From positions 186,001 to 250,000 of the forward strand of contig JAACJM010000028.1 of NCBI GenBank assembly GCA_013368315.1: DNA of 64,000 bases, read 5' to 3'. Below the pieces are notes generated by a model. It made no database searches, was not told the DNA's origin, and was given only the letters and a program-made list of their open reading frames with translations. Shown piece after piece: positions 1 to 9,830 of this stretch. The DNA is from Tetrapyrgos nigripes. Lineage: Eukaryota; Basidiomycota; Agaricomycetes; Agaricales; Campanellaceae. Positions within the stretch are counted from its first letter, which is position 1; the number at the start of each line of letters is the position of its first letter. A program made the translations under genes and the position numbers.

Positions 1-409
1 AGGGTCGGCGCCGTAGCCGTAGGCATTTACTGTCCCAGTGTAAATTCAATAAAAATTCGCAATGCATCGCGAGTCAAGACTCCGGGTCCCATACCAGTAT
101 GTATTGCTGCCGTTATCCGTACTTAACGCGTCGTCGTGATCTACAGACCATAATACCTATCATACCATCGTAGTGCATATATGTACGTACGTACCCCTCA
201 TTCTGCCCGTCTCGTTAAGACTCAACCGTACTATATATACGCGTACGAATCGCCGTACCGTACCGAAGGCTACCGAAGGCAAAGGCACAAGTTCTATAAC
301 TAATTTCTAAACCCTGAGCGCTGAGCTCATACACCTTCATACTGTAACACGTTCCACAACCATAACATAGAGTATTTCTGATCGATCACTCGGAAACTTC
401 TGATAATAT
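1..409. other. Intergenic, no gene seen
   Basis: AT-rich sequence with normal CpG content and several short ATA/TAC-rich stretches. No reading frame here resembles a protein. It ends where the CpG-poor block begins. Confidence 0.5.
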
Positions 410-576
410 ATACTGATATCATTCTAATTTCTCCAAGTCCATTGTCTAATGTCCCCTAATGTATATGTCTCCGTCTCAATGTCTATGTCCGTATCAATAT
501 ACTGATCAATACCACTTAATAGATCCTGACTGCAGAGGCCTGAGCACTGACTGACTGACTGATTACAATGTAGATA

Positions 577-640
577 GGTAGGCACAAGGCACATCAAGGT
601 CCAGGTCCTCCAATCCAACGCACTTAACAGATCAACACAA
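577..640 (+). repeat. Left copy of bordering direct repeat
   Basis: The sequence GGCACAAGGCACATCAAGGT and the following CCAGGTCC recur at 5484-5545 in the same orientation. Further similarity follows (ATCCAACGCAC here, ATCCGACGCAC there). This copy has CA where the right copy has CG, so it has decayed with the CpG-poor block. It could be a remnant of a terminal direct repeat or a dispersed repeat. Confidence 0.5.
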
Positions 641-1614
641 CTGCCTCCATCACAAACTGCTACAGTTCTTTGTCCTCCTTCCCCTTCCCTCATCATCAAA
701 CCCAGAATCCCTCCCCACCTCTCCTCAATACCTACTCCATCCCTTCTATTCACAGACTCAAGTCACACCCTCCCGCTCCCACAAACTTTTAACTTTTAAC
801 ATTACACCCGAACATTATTAACACTACCATGTATTCATTTTCTTCTGCAAGGCACCAGGTACAAACACCGGTAAGTCCTCTGCTATACAACGGTATTACC
901 AGCAACTTATACCAGCCTATTCAAGAGATCAACAAAAAGTCTCTTGCAAGGCCAAAAAATCAATACAAATCTCCAGTAAATCTGTTGAGAAGGCCAGGGA
1001 CTTACCAGAGTTTGCACCCAGTGAGGGGACAGTTTCGTTTTTCTTTCTCTTTCTCTTCCTCTTCTCCAAGTTTAAGACTGTTTGTTCTTGTTTCATCTGG
1101 ACTTCATTGACTTGTTTATCCTTGTTTCATTGTTTCGCTGTCCATCATTTATCATTCATCATTCTGATCTCTCATCATTCCACCTTTCCAGTACTTCGTT
1201 TCTGGGGTATAGTTTTGTAGACCTTTTCCCAGGCCTTTGTACAAGTATATACACCCCTTCGAGTATCCTTGAGTTTTTCGCTTTGGATCTCCTCCTGTAG
1301 GTGCATAGTATGTTAGTCTTGTATCGTCTAGTGCTGATTTATATACACTTTGGATCTCCTCCTGCAGTTGTTGAGTGAGTGCCTCATGTGGCAGGAGTTG
1401 CCCTTACAGTACTGGGCCACAGAGATGGTTGGCAAGGTCAAACACCTGATCATGCCTTGTTCTTGCACTCTTGTTGATTGAGTAAATGAGGCTACAATAT
1501 GCTGTAAGAGTCAGAGGCTATGCAATGTGCTATGGCAGTTTTCTGAGTTGTGGTTAAGAATAAACAATTGTCCAAGTTACTCATAGTACTACCAATACTT
1601 GCAGTAATGAAGGT

Positions 1615-2280
1615 GAATAGAGAGAAAGATATGTCATAGCAAAAGTCTGTAAAAAGCAGAGGGAGCTGAGAGGGCGATTCAGAAGGATGGAAGACATATA
1701 CATGATTGAATGGAATAGAAGTATATAAAGTCTGCCCTAACAGTCCCAGTCAATGAAATCACTCTAAGCTTCTTTGAAGCACTCCCTATGTTGTATTCAT
1801 TCTTCAGAGTAAAAATTGATCACCTCTCCTGTCCAAGGCCAATAGTTCCAGTAGTCATTCTCTTCTCCATATAAACCCTCCACCACTTCTCACTCTTCCT
1901 GTCAATCTCAGATCCCCAAATCACACCATTCTCCAAGCATCTCAGAACCTCTCAGTGAAGAAATTGTACCCAAATCAGATATGTTATTGCGTCTATCTCA
2001 CTGTCCAGAGAAGATTCAGTGTCAACATTTTGCTCAGACCATTCATAAAAAGCAAAAAAAAAAAAAAAAAGCATCAGTGACATGGAAAACCAGTCTCTCC
2101 AAACTGAGCCAAACTGTGGCTCCTCCCCAATAATCTGTTAATTCTTGCACCAACAGACTGGGGCCAGAATACCTGAGCTCTGCCAGTGGATCTGGGTCCA
2201 GGTCCAGGTTAAGAGGGAGGAATTGGAAGATTTCAAGTAGGATTTCTGGAGGTAGCATTGGAGTCATGAAGATTAGTAGG
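1615..2280 (-). pseudogene. Decayed F-box-like gene, copy A
   Basis: On the minus strand a fragment reads LPPEILLEIFQFLPL (near 2200-2260), a good match to the start of an F-box. It continues out of frame into a segment containing SLLVQELTDYWGGATVWLSL. The same two blocks occur in copy B downstream, so this is one unit of a diverged duplication. Frames are broken, CpG is nearly absent and an A17 run lies at about 2053-2069. It is a relic and no intact protein can be read. Confidence 0.5.
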
Positions 2281-2570
2281 CACCTGTGGGTGACTTGACT
2301 TGGGGAAGTTGGTACTTATAAGTGAAGAGGAAGTAAATCCATGGGACCTGCCTGCTGTAGAGCTGTACACACTTGGAACATGATGCATAACTCCTTGAGT
2401 CTTTGTAGTGGCCTGTTGCTGCTGTTGCTTCTCACACACATACTCTCTTGGTGTTTTTCACTCATGATAATTGCATGATGAACTGAGTTGACAAAGAGGT
2501 CTAGTCCAGACTCTGATTGTCCTCCTGTACATGTGCCCTTGAGTTCTTACAGAAAAAATTGCACAACAAT

Positions 2571-2763
2571 TTACCTCTGACTCAGACACTATGCCTGTCT
2601 TTTGGCAATTCTCTCCCCTTTACTCCAGTATGACTCCAGTTTTTAACTGTTTCTCTCCATCGCTGTTTTGATGCAAAGAGATGATTGTCACATGGAAGCA
2701 CATATTCATAGATAATGTGAGGGAAGCTAAAAATTCACCAAACAGAGATCCTGCAAGGAAACT
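2571..2763. repeat. CpG-decayed copy of the 9.6 kb repeat
   Basis: This segment aligns along its length with 9601-9830. It shares, for example, TTTACTCCAG, TTTTGATG and CAAACAGAGATCCTGC. Nearly every CpG in the 9.6 kb copy is TpG or CpA here, while other bases differ much less. It therefore documents the direction of mutation in the block. Confidence 0.75.
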
Positions 2764-2844
2764 ATAAAAGAATGGGATGAGCCCTGGACAAATGCATTCC
2801 ATAAAATAAAAATAGTTTGAGTTCTTCATCCTTTATAATAGTAC

Positions 2845-4144
2845 TCAGTACTGGGGTAGTGAAACTGAATAGAGAGAAAGAGATTGTAGAAGCAGAGGGA
2901 GGAGAGGACAAATAGGACAGGTGGATGAGGGAGTAGCATTGCAAGATACAAGGAAGAAGTATACACAACTGAATGAGGTGGAATAGAAGAAAAAGAAGCA
3001 AAATGAAAAGTGGTGCAGGAGGAATGGGGGAGAGGAAAGTAGAAGTATATGAAGTCTGTGTCAACAGTCCCAGTGTGTGAAACCCTTTAAGATTCTTCAA
3101 GGCCCTTCCTATGTTGTATTTGTTCTTCAGAGTAGAAATCAATCTCCTCTCTTGTCCAAGGCCAATAGTTCCAGTAGTCATTCTCCGTATAAATCCTCCA
3201 CCAATTCACACTCTCCTGACCAAACTTGGAATTCCAAGTCATGCTACTCTCCAATAATTTCAGGACATCCCCATGAAGAAATTGCACCCAAGCGGAATAT
3301 GTTTTTGCACCATCTGTCATCCAGCAATGAAATGCCAACATCAACACTTTGTTGGGGCCATTGGCTGAAAGAATCAAGAACATCAGCAACATTGAAAACT
3401 GGATTATCCTTCCAACATCTGTCCAGACTGAGCCAAACTGTGGTTCCTCCCCAGGAATTCATGAATTGTTGCACCAGCAGACTTGGGCTGGAATACATGA
3501 GTTCTGGGTCCAAGTTTCCAGGCTCCCAGAGTAGAGTGTAATCTTTCCTCAATAGAACAGGTGGCAGCAAGACCTCAATCTCTTTGTCCCTTCCTTGACA
3601 TTGATGGATGCAGAGGAAGTCCAGGCCAACAGTTTGGAATGACAGCTAGCACTGGCCACTCCAGGATCCAAAAGAGAAAATGCTGGTCAATGACGATGTG
3701 GACAATGATCCCTTCAGAGTCTCAATTGTGGGCATAGATGACATCAATGTAGGCTTGTCTGTCAAATGGCCTCAAGTTGGCTTTCACCCACACCTGGGTT
3801 TTGAGAAATGCTCTGGACTTGACACAGTCCATATACAAGTTCAACAGTTCTCATCATCCTGTAGGCATGTCACAAGCAAAAATGAGGTCCCACCATTGTG
3901 AGCTGACCTCTTGAGTTTTCAAGGCAGTTGTAAGAGGGAGGAATTGGAAGATTTTGAGTATGGTTTCTAGAGGCAGCATTGGATTCATGAAGATTAATGG
4001 TAAATTAGAGGTTCTATTGAAGTCCAGCACAATGACATGAAATTTTCTTATGTACTTACTTGGACCCACCTTACTTCTGTTTGGTGTTTCATTTTGTTTC
4101 ATCTGCTCAACCCTACCCAACCTTCTTGGCTGAGCTGGTGGCAT
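2845..4144 (-). pseudogene. Decayed F-box-like gene, copy B
   Basis: Two minus-strand fragments belong to one broken gene. That at 3854-4144 contains LPLETILKIFQFLPLTT, an F-box start. That at 3244-3570 contains SLLVQQFMNSWGGTTVWLSL, the counterpart of the block in copy A. DNA similarity to copy A is extensive: a 30-nt identical run starts GTCCAAGGCCAATAGTTCCA, found in both at about 1840 and 3158. Stops and frame changes separate the pieces, so it is a pseudogene of an F-box-type family. Confidence 0.5.
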
Positions 4145-5470
4145 TCATAGATTGTTGTGGCCACTGTCAGCTAATCCTCAAATGATCAAACAAGTTGGAC
4201 CTGGTTGCCCAGGCAGCTGCTCCCATGAATGTTTTATGGCTTCCTCACTTCTAAAAGTTCTTCATGGTTCTGCTTCATGTTTTTGCTTCTCTTCTCTCTT
4301 TCTGAACTCCTCACACCAATTAAAATGAAACAACTACACAGCACTGACTCAATAGTCTCTCATAAAACACCATTCTCTCTGTCTCCAGTCATGCCATCCT
4401 CTGTCCTCTCATACCTCTTTATTCTTCCCATCCCTGTATCCACATTGCATAACCCATACATTTGCTTAAAATCAATGTTTTCCAACATATTCTGAACACG
4501 AAGTTCTGATAGAATGTCCATGTCATAGGAAACACAGTGATACACTGATAAAGACCAACTGACTGTGATGGGTAAAAGCTAGACTCAGTCCCATCCATTC
4601 TTTTCAAACTCCAGCCACAGTTTGTCAGAACAGCTGGTACTTTTGGGTGTTATTTTGGGAGCTTGGCACAGGAATGAGGACTTGTAAGACTTTTCTCAAA
4701 CTCTTGTGTACATCAACATTGCAAATGCATTTTCTTCCTCCTCAACTGCTGTTCAACACTCAAATGTCAACCTATCTCCTGCTGTACTGGTCAATGTCTG
4801 GAACTTCTCATTGTCATCTATTCTGGAAAAACGAAGACTTCAGAACTGAAAATGGCTGATACCTATGCACTGTGCTGTTGAAGTGTCAAACACATCACAA
4901 TTCTGGAGGAAACTACTTGAATACTTGACTTATAGCTTGCTTGTCTCTTAATGGAGGCTATCCTTGACTTGCTGTGCTGACTGATGTGTCACCTTCAGTT
5001 GGGCCCTATTCCCTTGCCAAAGCTGGTTTTGGTGTGGATCAGTGGACCTTTTCACCTTTTCACCTTTCTCTACCTATCAATCCCATCTCATGGTTATGAT
5101 CTATTAGGTTCTTATTTCAATGACTACTGAACTCCCTCTCCTCCTCACTGATACCCTTTCATTGCCAACTTTGCCAAAATCTGCACATGACTCAGAAAGA
5201 GTTTTAATAATTAATTAATTTGCATGTCAGTACATTCTTCTAATACATATCTTACTTCCCAATGCCTCTTTCCTGAAGGTAAGCGACTATTGGCGTCTGC
5301 AGCGCTCTCGCTGCTTTCTGGACATGCAGCGAAAACAAAAATATTTACGAGTTCAAATTCCCACGCCAAGCTCCCAAAACGACGCCCAAATGTACCAGTC
5401 TGTTGGGAATCTTGGCCCCATTCAAGGTCCGCCAGGCCATGTTAGATTACCCAATAGACTGGTTCACGAG
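4145..5470. other. Right part of the CpG-poor block, no recognisable gene
   Basis: CpG-poor up to about 5220, normal from about 5270. Short frames only, none recognised. AATTAATTAATT occurs at about 5207-5220. Confidence 0.4.
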
Positions 5471-5483
5471 TCTAGGTAAAAGC

Positions 5484-5545
5484 TTGAACCAGGCACAAGG
5501 CACATTGAGGTCCAGGTCCAGAACATCCCCAGGCCTCTGATCCGA
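5484..5545 (+). repeat. Right copy of bordering direct repeat
   Basis: Partner of 577-640 in the same orientation. It keeps CpG sites (ATCCGACGCAC) that are CA in the left copy and has an extra stretch of roughly 18 nt in the middle. It lies just outside the CpG-depleted stretch. Confidence 0.5.
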
Positions 5546-5624
5546 CGCACAACCCGACGGACCAACGGCCTCTGTCCGCCCAACCCGACGGGACCCGCCC
5601 TCCGGTCGACAGTTGTCCACTTTT

Positions 5625-6341
5625 CGCCCTCAACACGTGATGTTCTCACGGACAGAAAAGGAAGGTTATTTGTCCTCGGCAAAAGGCGGCTACATTTTGT
5701 CTCGAACAAATAAAGATTATTCGGACGAGCTCCGGAGCTCCTAAATTTGAATACATTTGTACAACAGAGTATCTACTCAAGTACGTGGGCCCGAAGGACC
5801 AGAAAACTGTCCATAAGGCATGGAATAATAAGGATAAGGAGGATAATAATGAGTATAATGTTGAGAAGGTGTTGGATACACCTGGGTTTGACTTGGGTAA
5901 GGTAAGGCTATATGCGGAGTGGCAACAGCAGTGGGAATAGGAGGTGCAGAAGAGGGAGGTGCAGCAAGTGGAGCAGGAGCAGGGGAAGGTAAAGGCAAGG
6001 ATTGAGAAGATGAAGTAGATATACTAGCTGACGCACCCCGGTTCTGCGAAACGACTCAGCATGACCCCACTCATCCCTCGCCAACAAAGTGAAATGAGCT
6101 TGTCGTCCTCTTCTCGTTCTAGCCACTCTCGGAATTCTTCCATTGAGCCCCATGACATTGTGTAGTTGTGGCATGAATCGTATTCGAATGTTCCGGGGAT
6201 GCTGTACCTGTCCCGATCGCAAGAACTGAATCTAGAATTGGCGGCGTGTGTCTGCTGATCGTTGATGGCATCAACGGGTATAGCGAGGCTCGGAAAAGGT
6301 GGAGAGACGTCGGGAACAGAGGTTTGGAAGCTGGAGAACAT
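5625..6341 (-). CDS. Truncated gene, CSRQ-type N-terminal fragment, exon structure uncertain
   Basis: The first exon starts at ATG 6341 and contains SMEEFREWLEREEDDKLISL. This resembles the start of a transposase-related family widespread in basidiomycetes, in which an acidic FxxW..E segment precedes a CSRQ.G motif. A frame further on (about 5725-5700) reads IFICSRQ, the expected next motif, then stops near 5630. The splice route between them is not clear: a GTGCGT donor lies at 6036, and a second in-frame reading gives a Pro/Tyr-rich tail ending at 5777. The family assignment is from memory of its motif order. It is probably truncated and may be domesticated or dead. Confidence 0.3.
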
Positions 6342-7656
6342 TGCGGACGATGAGGAGAGGAGGTGAAAACGGTTGAAAGTCCAATTTTCCCAATTGGGAA
6401 CCTAGTGGTCCAAGTTCTTTTGTTCTCCTTTCTGGCTTCCGGACCACCGAGAAATATTATTCACCGAAAACTTGCCGAAAACTACAATATCTCTACATGA
6501 CATAAGCACCTGCCTAATCGAGACGTCACGTGTTGAGGGCGGAAAGTCAAAACCTCCGGTCGACCTCGTCAACTTTGGAATTCCGAATCCTCTCTTTCCG
6601 TTCTACTCATTCCGGAACTAGCCCTACCCTTTCTCTCTCCTCCAAACGTATACCTCCTGACACACCCAAACCCGCGTTGCCAGTGTATCCAGTTCATGGC
6701 AAGCTCCCGCGAATATGTATTGTTCTCGATCGATTCTCCAGCTTCACCTCGGCTACTAGTACTCATATTCCAATTTTCAAGGGATCGAGATCCATAAGTG
6801 CATGCTCGCAGCTCATGCCTTGGGCCTCGAGCTGCTCCCGCGAACGTTTATGTTTTTCTCTGCATCGATTCATGTTTGTTTCTCCTTCATGGTTTATGTA
6901 ATTTCTGCTTCCCTTCTTCAATAGTATCTCTCAAAGCCTCCGAGTCTTCTTCATATATACATATACTCAAAAACCTCCGGACTTGTCATGATCAAAATAA
7001 AATGAAACCCACGGACACGCAACTTGACTCGTAGTACACCAGTAGCGTACCACTGGTATTCTCCCTCTTCTCGCCCTCCCCAGACTTCCTGGCCCCGTGG
7101 CGCCGTCCTCTGTCCTAGTAGACGAGTAATACATCTGTGATTACTTTAAATTGGGGTAGCTTTCAAGGCTTCATCTACGTAGATATGTTAGTAGTATGCT
7201 GTATATCTGCACTGAAAATGTAAATGTTTGATCCAACCCTCAGGCCTCAGCCACCAATTTCAGCTTAGACTCGAACCACTCGTTCTGTGTAACACTTTGA
7301 TGATAGTCGATCAAAAGTGTCAGGTTTGATCGACTTTCATCAAACCATTGCAGAAGGGGCTGGTTCCTCGAATTTCAGCTCGAGTTGCAGGAACTTGGCT
7401 CGAGAGTCAAAGAATCGTCAGTACTTGTACCTGCACGATGAACTTTGACCAGTGCGCACCATCGTGGCAGTCACACGTAGGATTGATAATTGGCGATTTC
7501 AAGCAATTTTCCAGGTCCAATTCCATTAAAGTTCAAAAGAGTGTGATAGTACGACTTGTATGCGGTGGTGGTACTTTTGTTTCTGTACAGGGTAAGTAAG
7601 TATAAGGTTAGTAGAAACACATGCATCATGATACAATAATCGACATCTCCGTCTAT
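6342..7656. other. Intergenic, no gene seen
   Basis: Several open frames of up to 123 codons occur (for example 6530-6901 plus), but none shows a recognisable domain or consistent splice sites. A direct TCGA-rich stretch (7300-7345) contains TGATAGTCGATCAAA and its near-mirror. Otherwise unremarkable. Confidence 0.4.
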
Positions 7657-9469
7657 CTATACAGCCTCAGCCCCACTCCACCTCGAATTTCTCCTCGAAT
7701 CCCCATCATCATGATTATTATAGAGTTCTGACTCTTCCTTCGACCGAGTCAACACCACCGGAGTATCCCCTAACCGTACATTAACCGCATCCTCCTTTAA
7801 CCCATCATTCTGCGTGAGCTGCGTTATGTGCACCTGTACAGGTACGGGTCTTAATTGGAACGACGACACGGGTCGACCGCCTCCGCGCGTACGGCGGCTA
7901 TGACTATGACCGTGATTGTGGTTAGGGTCATTCGAATGGGAGTTGGAGTCGAATTCCATCCCACCGAGACCTGAGGATTGGTTTTGCGAGCGATTGCGAG
8001 CGAGGGAGACGCGGAGGATGATCATGTAGAAGGAGATGGCGATGACGGGCATTAGCTAACAAGTATGAAAGTGAGGGGAAGGGGGAAAGTCGATGTCAGT
8101 ACTACATTATTACATACACTTCAAACTCAAGATGATGAAAGTACACTCACCACATCCAACATAATATACTGAGAATTCGACCTCGTTTCAAATGTGATCA
8201 GGGCAACGGTGAGTGTGACAGAATACAGAAATCCTGCATCTATCACTACACGGAATACAGGTGCGAGGATGCTGGGGTTTACACGATATTGTGAGGTTCG
8301 TTTGTTTACGCGCCAGATTTTGAAGGCGAGGAGGCCTGTAAGTATACACAATGAATAATTGACGAGAATGAAAGAAGGCAGAGTCGGATAATTTGGATGA
8401 ACAGCGTAAACTTCGACTCTGAAAATAAGTAGTGATATAAAGTTCACGCACCGGTACTAATCAAAGTCGTAGACAACGACATGGAGAAAAAGCCGTTGAT
8501 CCATTTGTCAAAGCTGAATATTTGTACTTGTCCAGCGCCAGAGGATGTCACTGATCGACCTAATGCGAAGAGGGCACCGATGGATGTGGCTAATACATAT
8601 GTTTTTATTCATTCAATTTGTTCGTTAGAAAGTCATGAATGTCTCAAAGCGCTTTATAGTACCGCTTACCTAGTAAACCCGACCAAAGTAACATCGGGAA
8701 GATAATGACGAGTATGGATTGCCATACTACATAACATCGGTAGACCTGAATTTCATTTCATTTCGAAAGATGAAAGACGAAACGTACGAGTAAGTACCAC
8801 AGGAACAGTAAAAACGCAAAAAAAGCAAAAAACTCGACGCACCACCACCGCATCAGCGAGCAAAGTCTGCGTTATATATATCGCGCTTCTGGCTAGGAAA
8901 TATTCCTGCGTAGCATCCGCGAAGAAACCATTTGGCCCCCCGGGAAAGGAATCGCGCTCGTTTACTAGGCCTTCGTTTAGTCGAACTAAATCGAGGATGG
9001 CGTGCTACAGGCACGAGTAACGAGAAATAGCAGCAGGGGATGATAGATGATAGGGCACAAAAAAGGATCGGGCAGGAGGCATGAGGCATAAGGTAGGGAT
9101 GGGTAAGGCACAAAAACATTGATGAAAGGAGGAACATGTCATTCTACATAGACCGTTACTCCAGGTAATTCCCAACAAACGTACCGCTGAACTCAATACT
9201 AGGAACGCAGTCGCCAAACAAGCCATTCGAGTATTAGGCTGTGATTTTGTAAACACTAACTCCCTCAGCGTTAGGCCGTACATGAATACAGAGATACCTG
9301 TAGTTGCAATGTGGACAAGGGACAAAGGACGAATTGAATGGCTTGTAAGTGAATTTCCAGTGGCTAGTAGGACTTGGAACGCACCATACAGCCCCCATTC
9401 AAAAGCAAGAGAAAGGATCGCAGAGGTATCGAAAGCGATATCGTTCGTTGACGTTCGGTCATCTGCCAT
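7657..9469 (-). CDS. Fungal seven-transmembrane protein, 385 aa, 7 exons
   Basis: Exons 9469-9385, 9297-9185, 9004-8843, 8745-8670, 8589-8452, 8335-8151, 8055-7657; the lengths sum to 1158 nt, exactly 386 codons. Every intron starts GT and ends AG. The product has the motif order of a large basidiomycete family of uncharacterised 7TM proteins: EWGLYG in helix 1, HAILDLVRLNEG after helix 2, a loop with GPNGFFADATQEYF, then DAVVVYRCYVVW in helix 4, and a cytosolic tail rich in Asn, His, Ser and Arg. It should sit in the plasma or an internal membrane. Some relatives are discussed as receptor-like, but no ligand or function can be inferred here. The start ATG leaves a short (about 20 aa) lumenal or extracellular N-terminus, as is usual in the family. 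Confidence 0.85.
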
Positions 9470-9600
9470 CTGGGTCCGGGTTGGGTCGGGTCAGGTCGGT
9501 CAAATATGAGGAGAAGAGAGGGAGGGGGTCCAGAGGGTGGAAGGGTCCAGGAGGCTGGGATAAGGAAGGAAAGGACTCGCGTTGGCCGCCAGCTGAGTTA
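9470..9600. promoter_or_regulatory. Upstream region of the 7TM gene
   Basis: Short GC-rich region directly upstream of the minus-strand 7TM start. It has repeated GGGTCGGGTCAGGTCGG-like purine runs (9476-9500). No certain promoter element was seen. Confidence 0.25.
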
Positions 9601-9830
9601 CTAATTTATCTATCTGTCCTCTGACGCTACGCCCGTCTTTCGGTAATTCCCTCTTCCCTTTACTCCAGTGACTCCAGTTTATCCCCGTTTCTCTCCATCA
9701 AAGTTTTGATGCGAAGAGACAATCGTCGCATGGAATCCCATGTTCGTAGATGATATGTTGAGATGTGAGGGAAGCTAAAACTTCGCCAAACAGAGATCCT
9801 GCGAGGGAATGTATTCAGTGCTGACAGTAC
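9601..9830. repeat. CpG-retaining copy of the 2.6 kb repeat
   Basis: Aligns with 2571-2763. It keeps about ten CpGs, nine of which appear as TpG or CpA in the other copy. It is flanked by unrelated sequence on both sides and has no coding frame, so it is a dispersed repeat fragment. It acts as the less mutated reference for the decayed block. Confidence 0.75.

Larger units (their letters stand above)
410..5560. repeat. CpG-depleted degenerate repeat block (decayed transposon or repeat cluster)
   Basis: About 4.8 kb here is almost free of CpG dinucleotides (roughly 15-20 between 830 and 5200), while DNA on both sides has normal CpG. TpG and CpA are in excess. All reading frames are short and broken. 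The block holds two diverged copies of one roughly 0.7-1.1 kb unit (about 1615-2280 and 2845-4000) and is bordered by a short direct repeat (577-640 and 5484-5545). A relative of its 2571-2763 segment at 9601-9830 keeps its CpGs. This is the pattern of methylated repeats losing CpG by deamination, or of a RIP-like process acting at CpG. The original element type is not recognisable. Confidence 0.7.
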
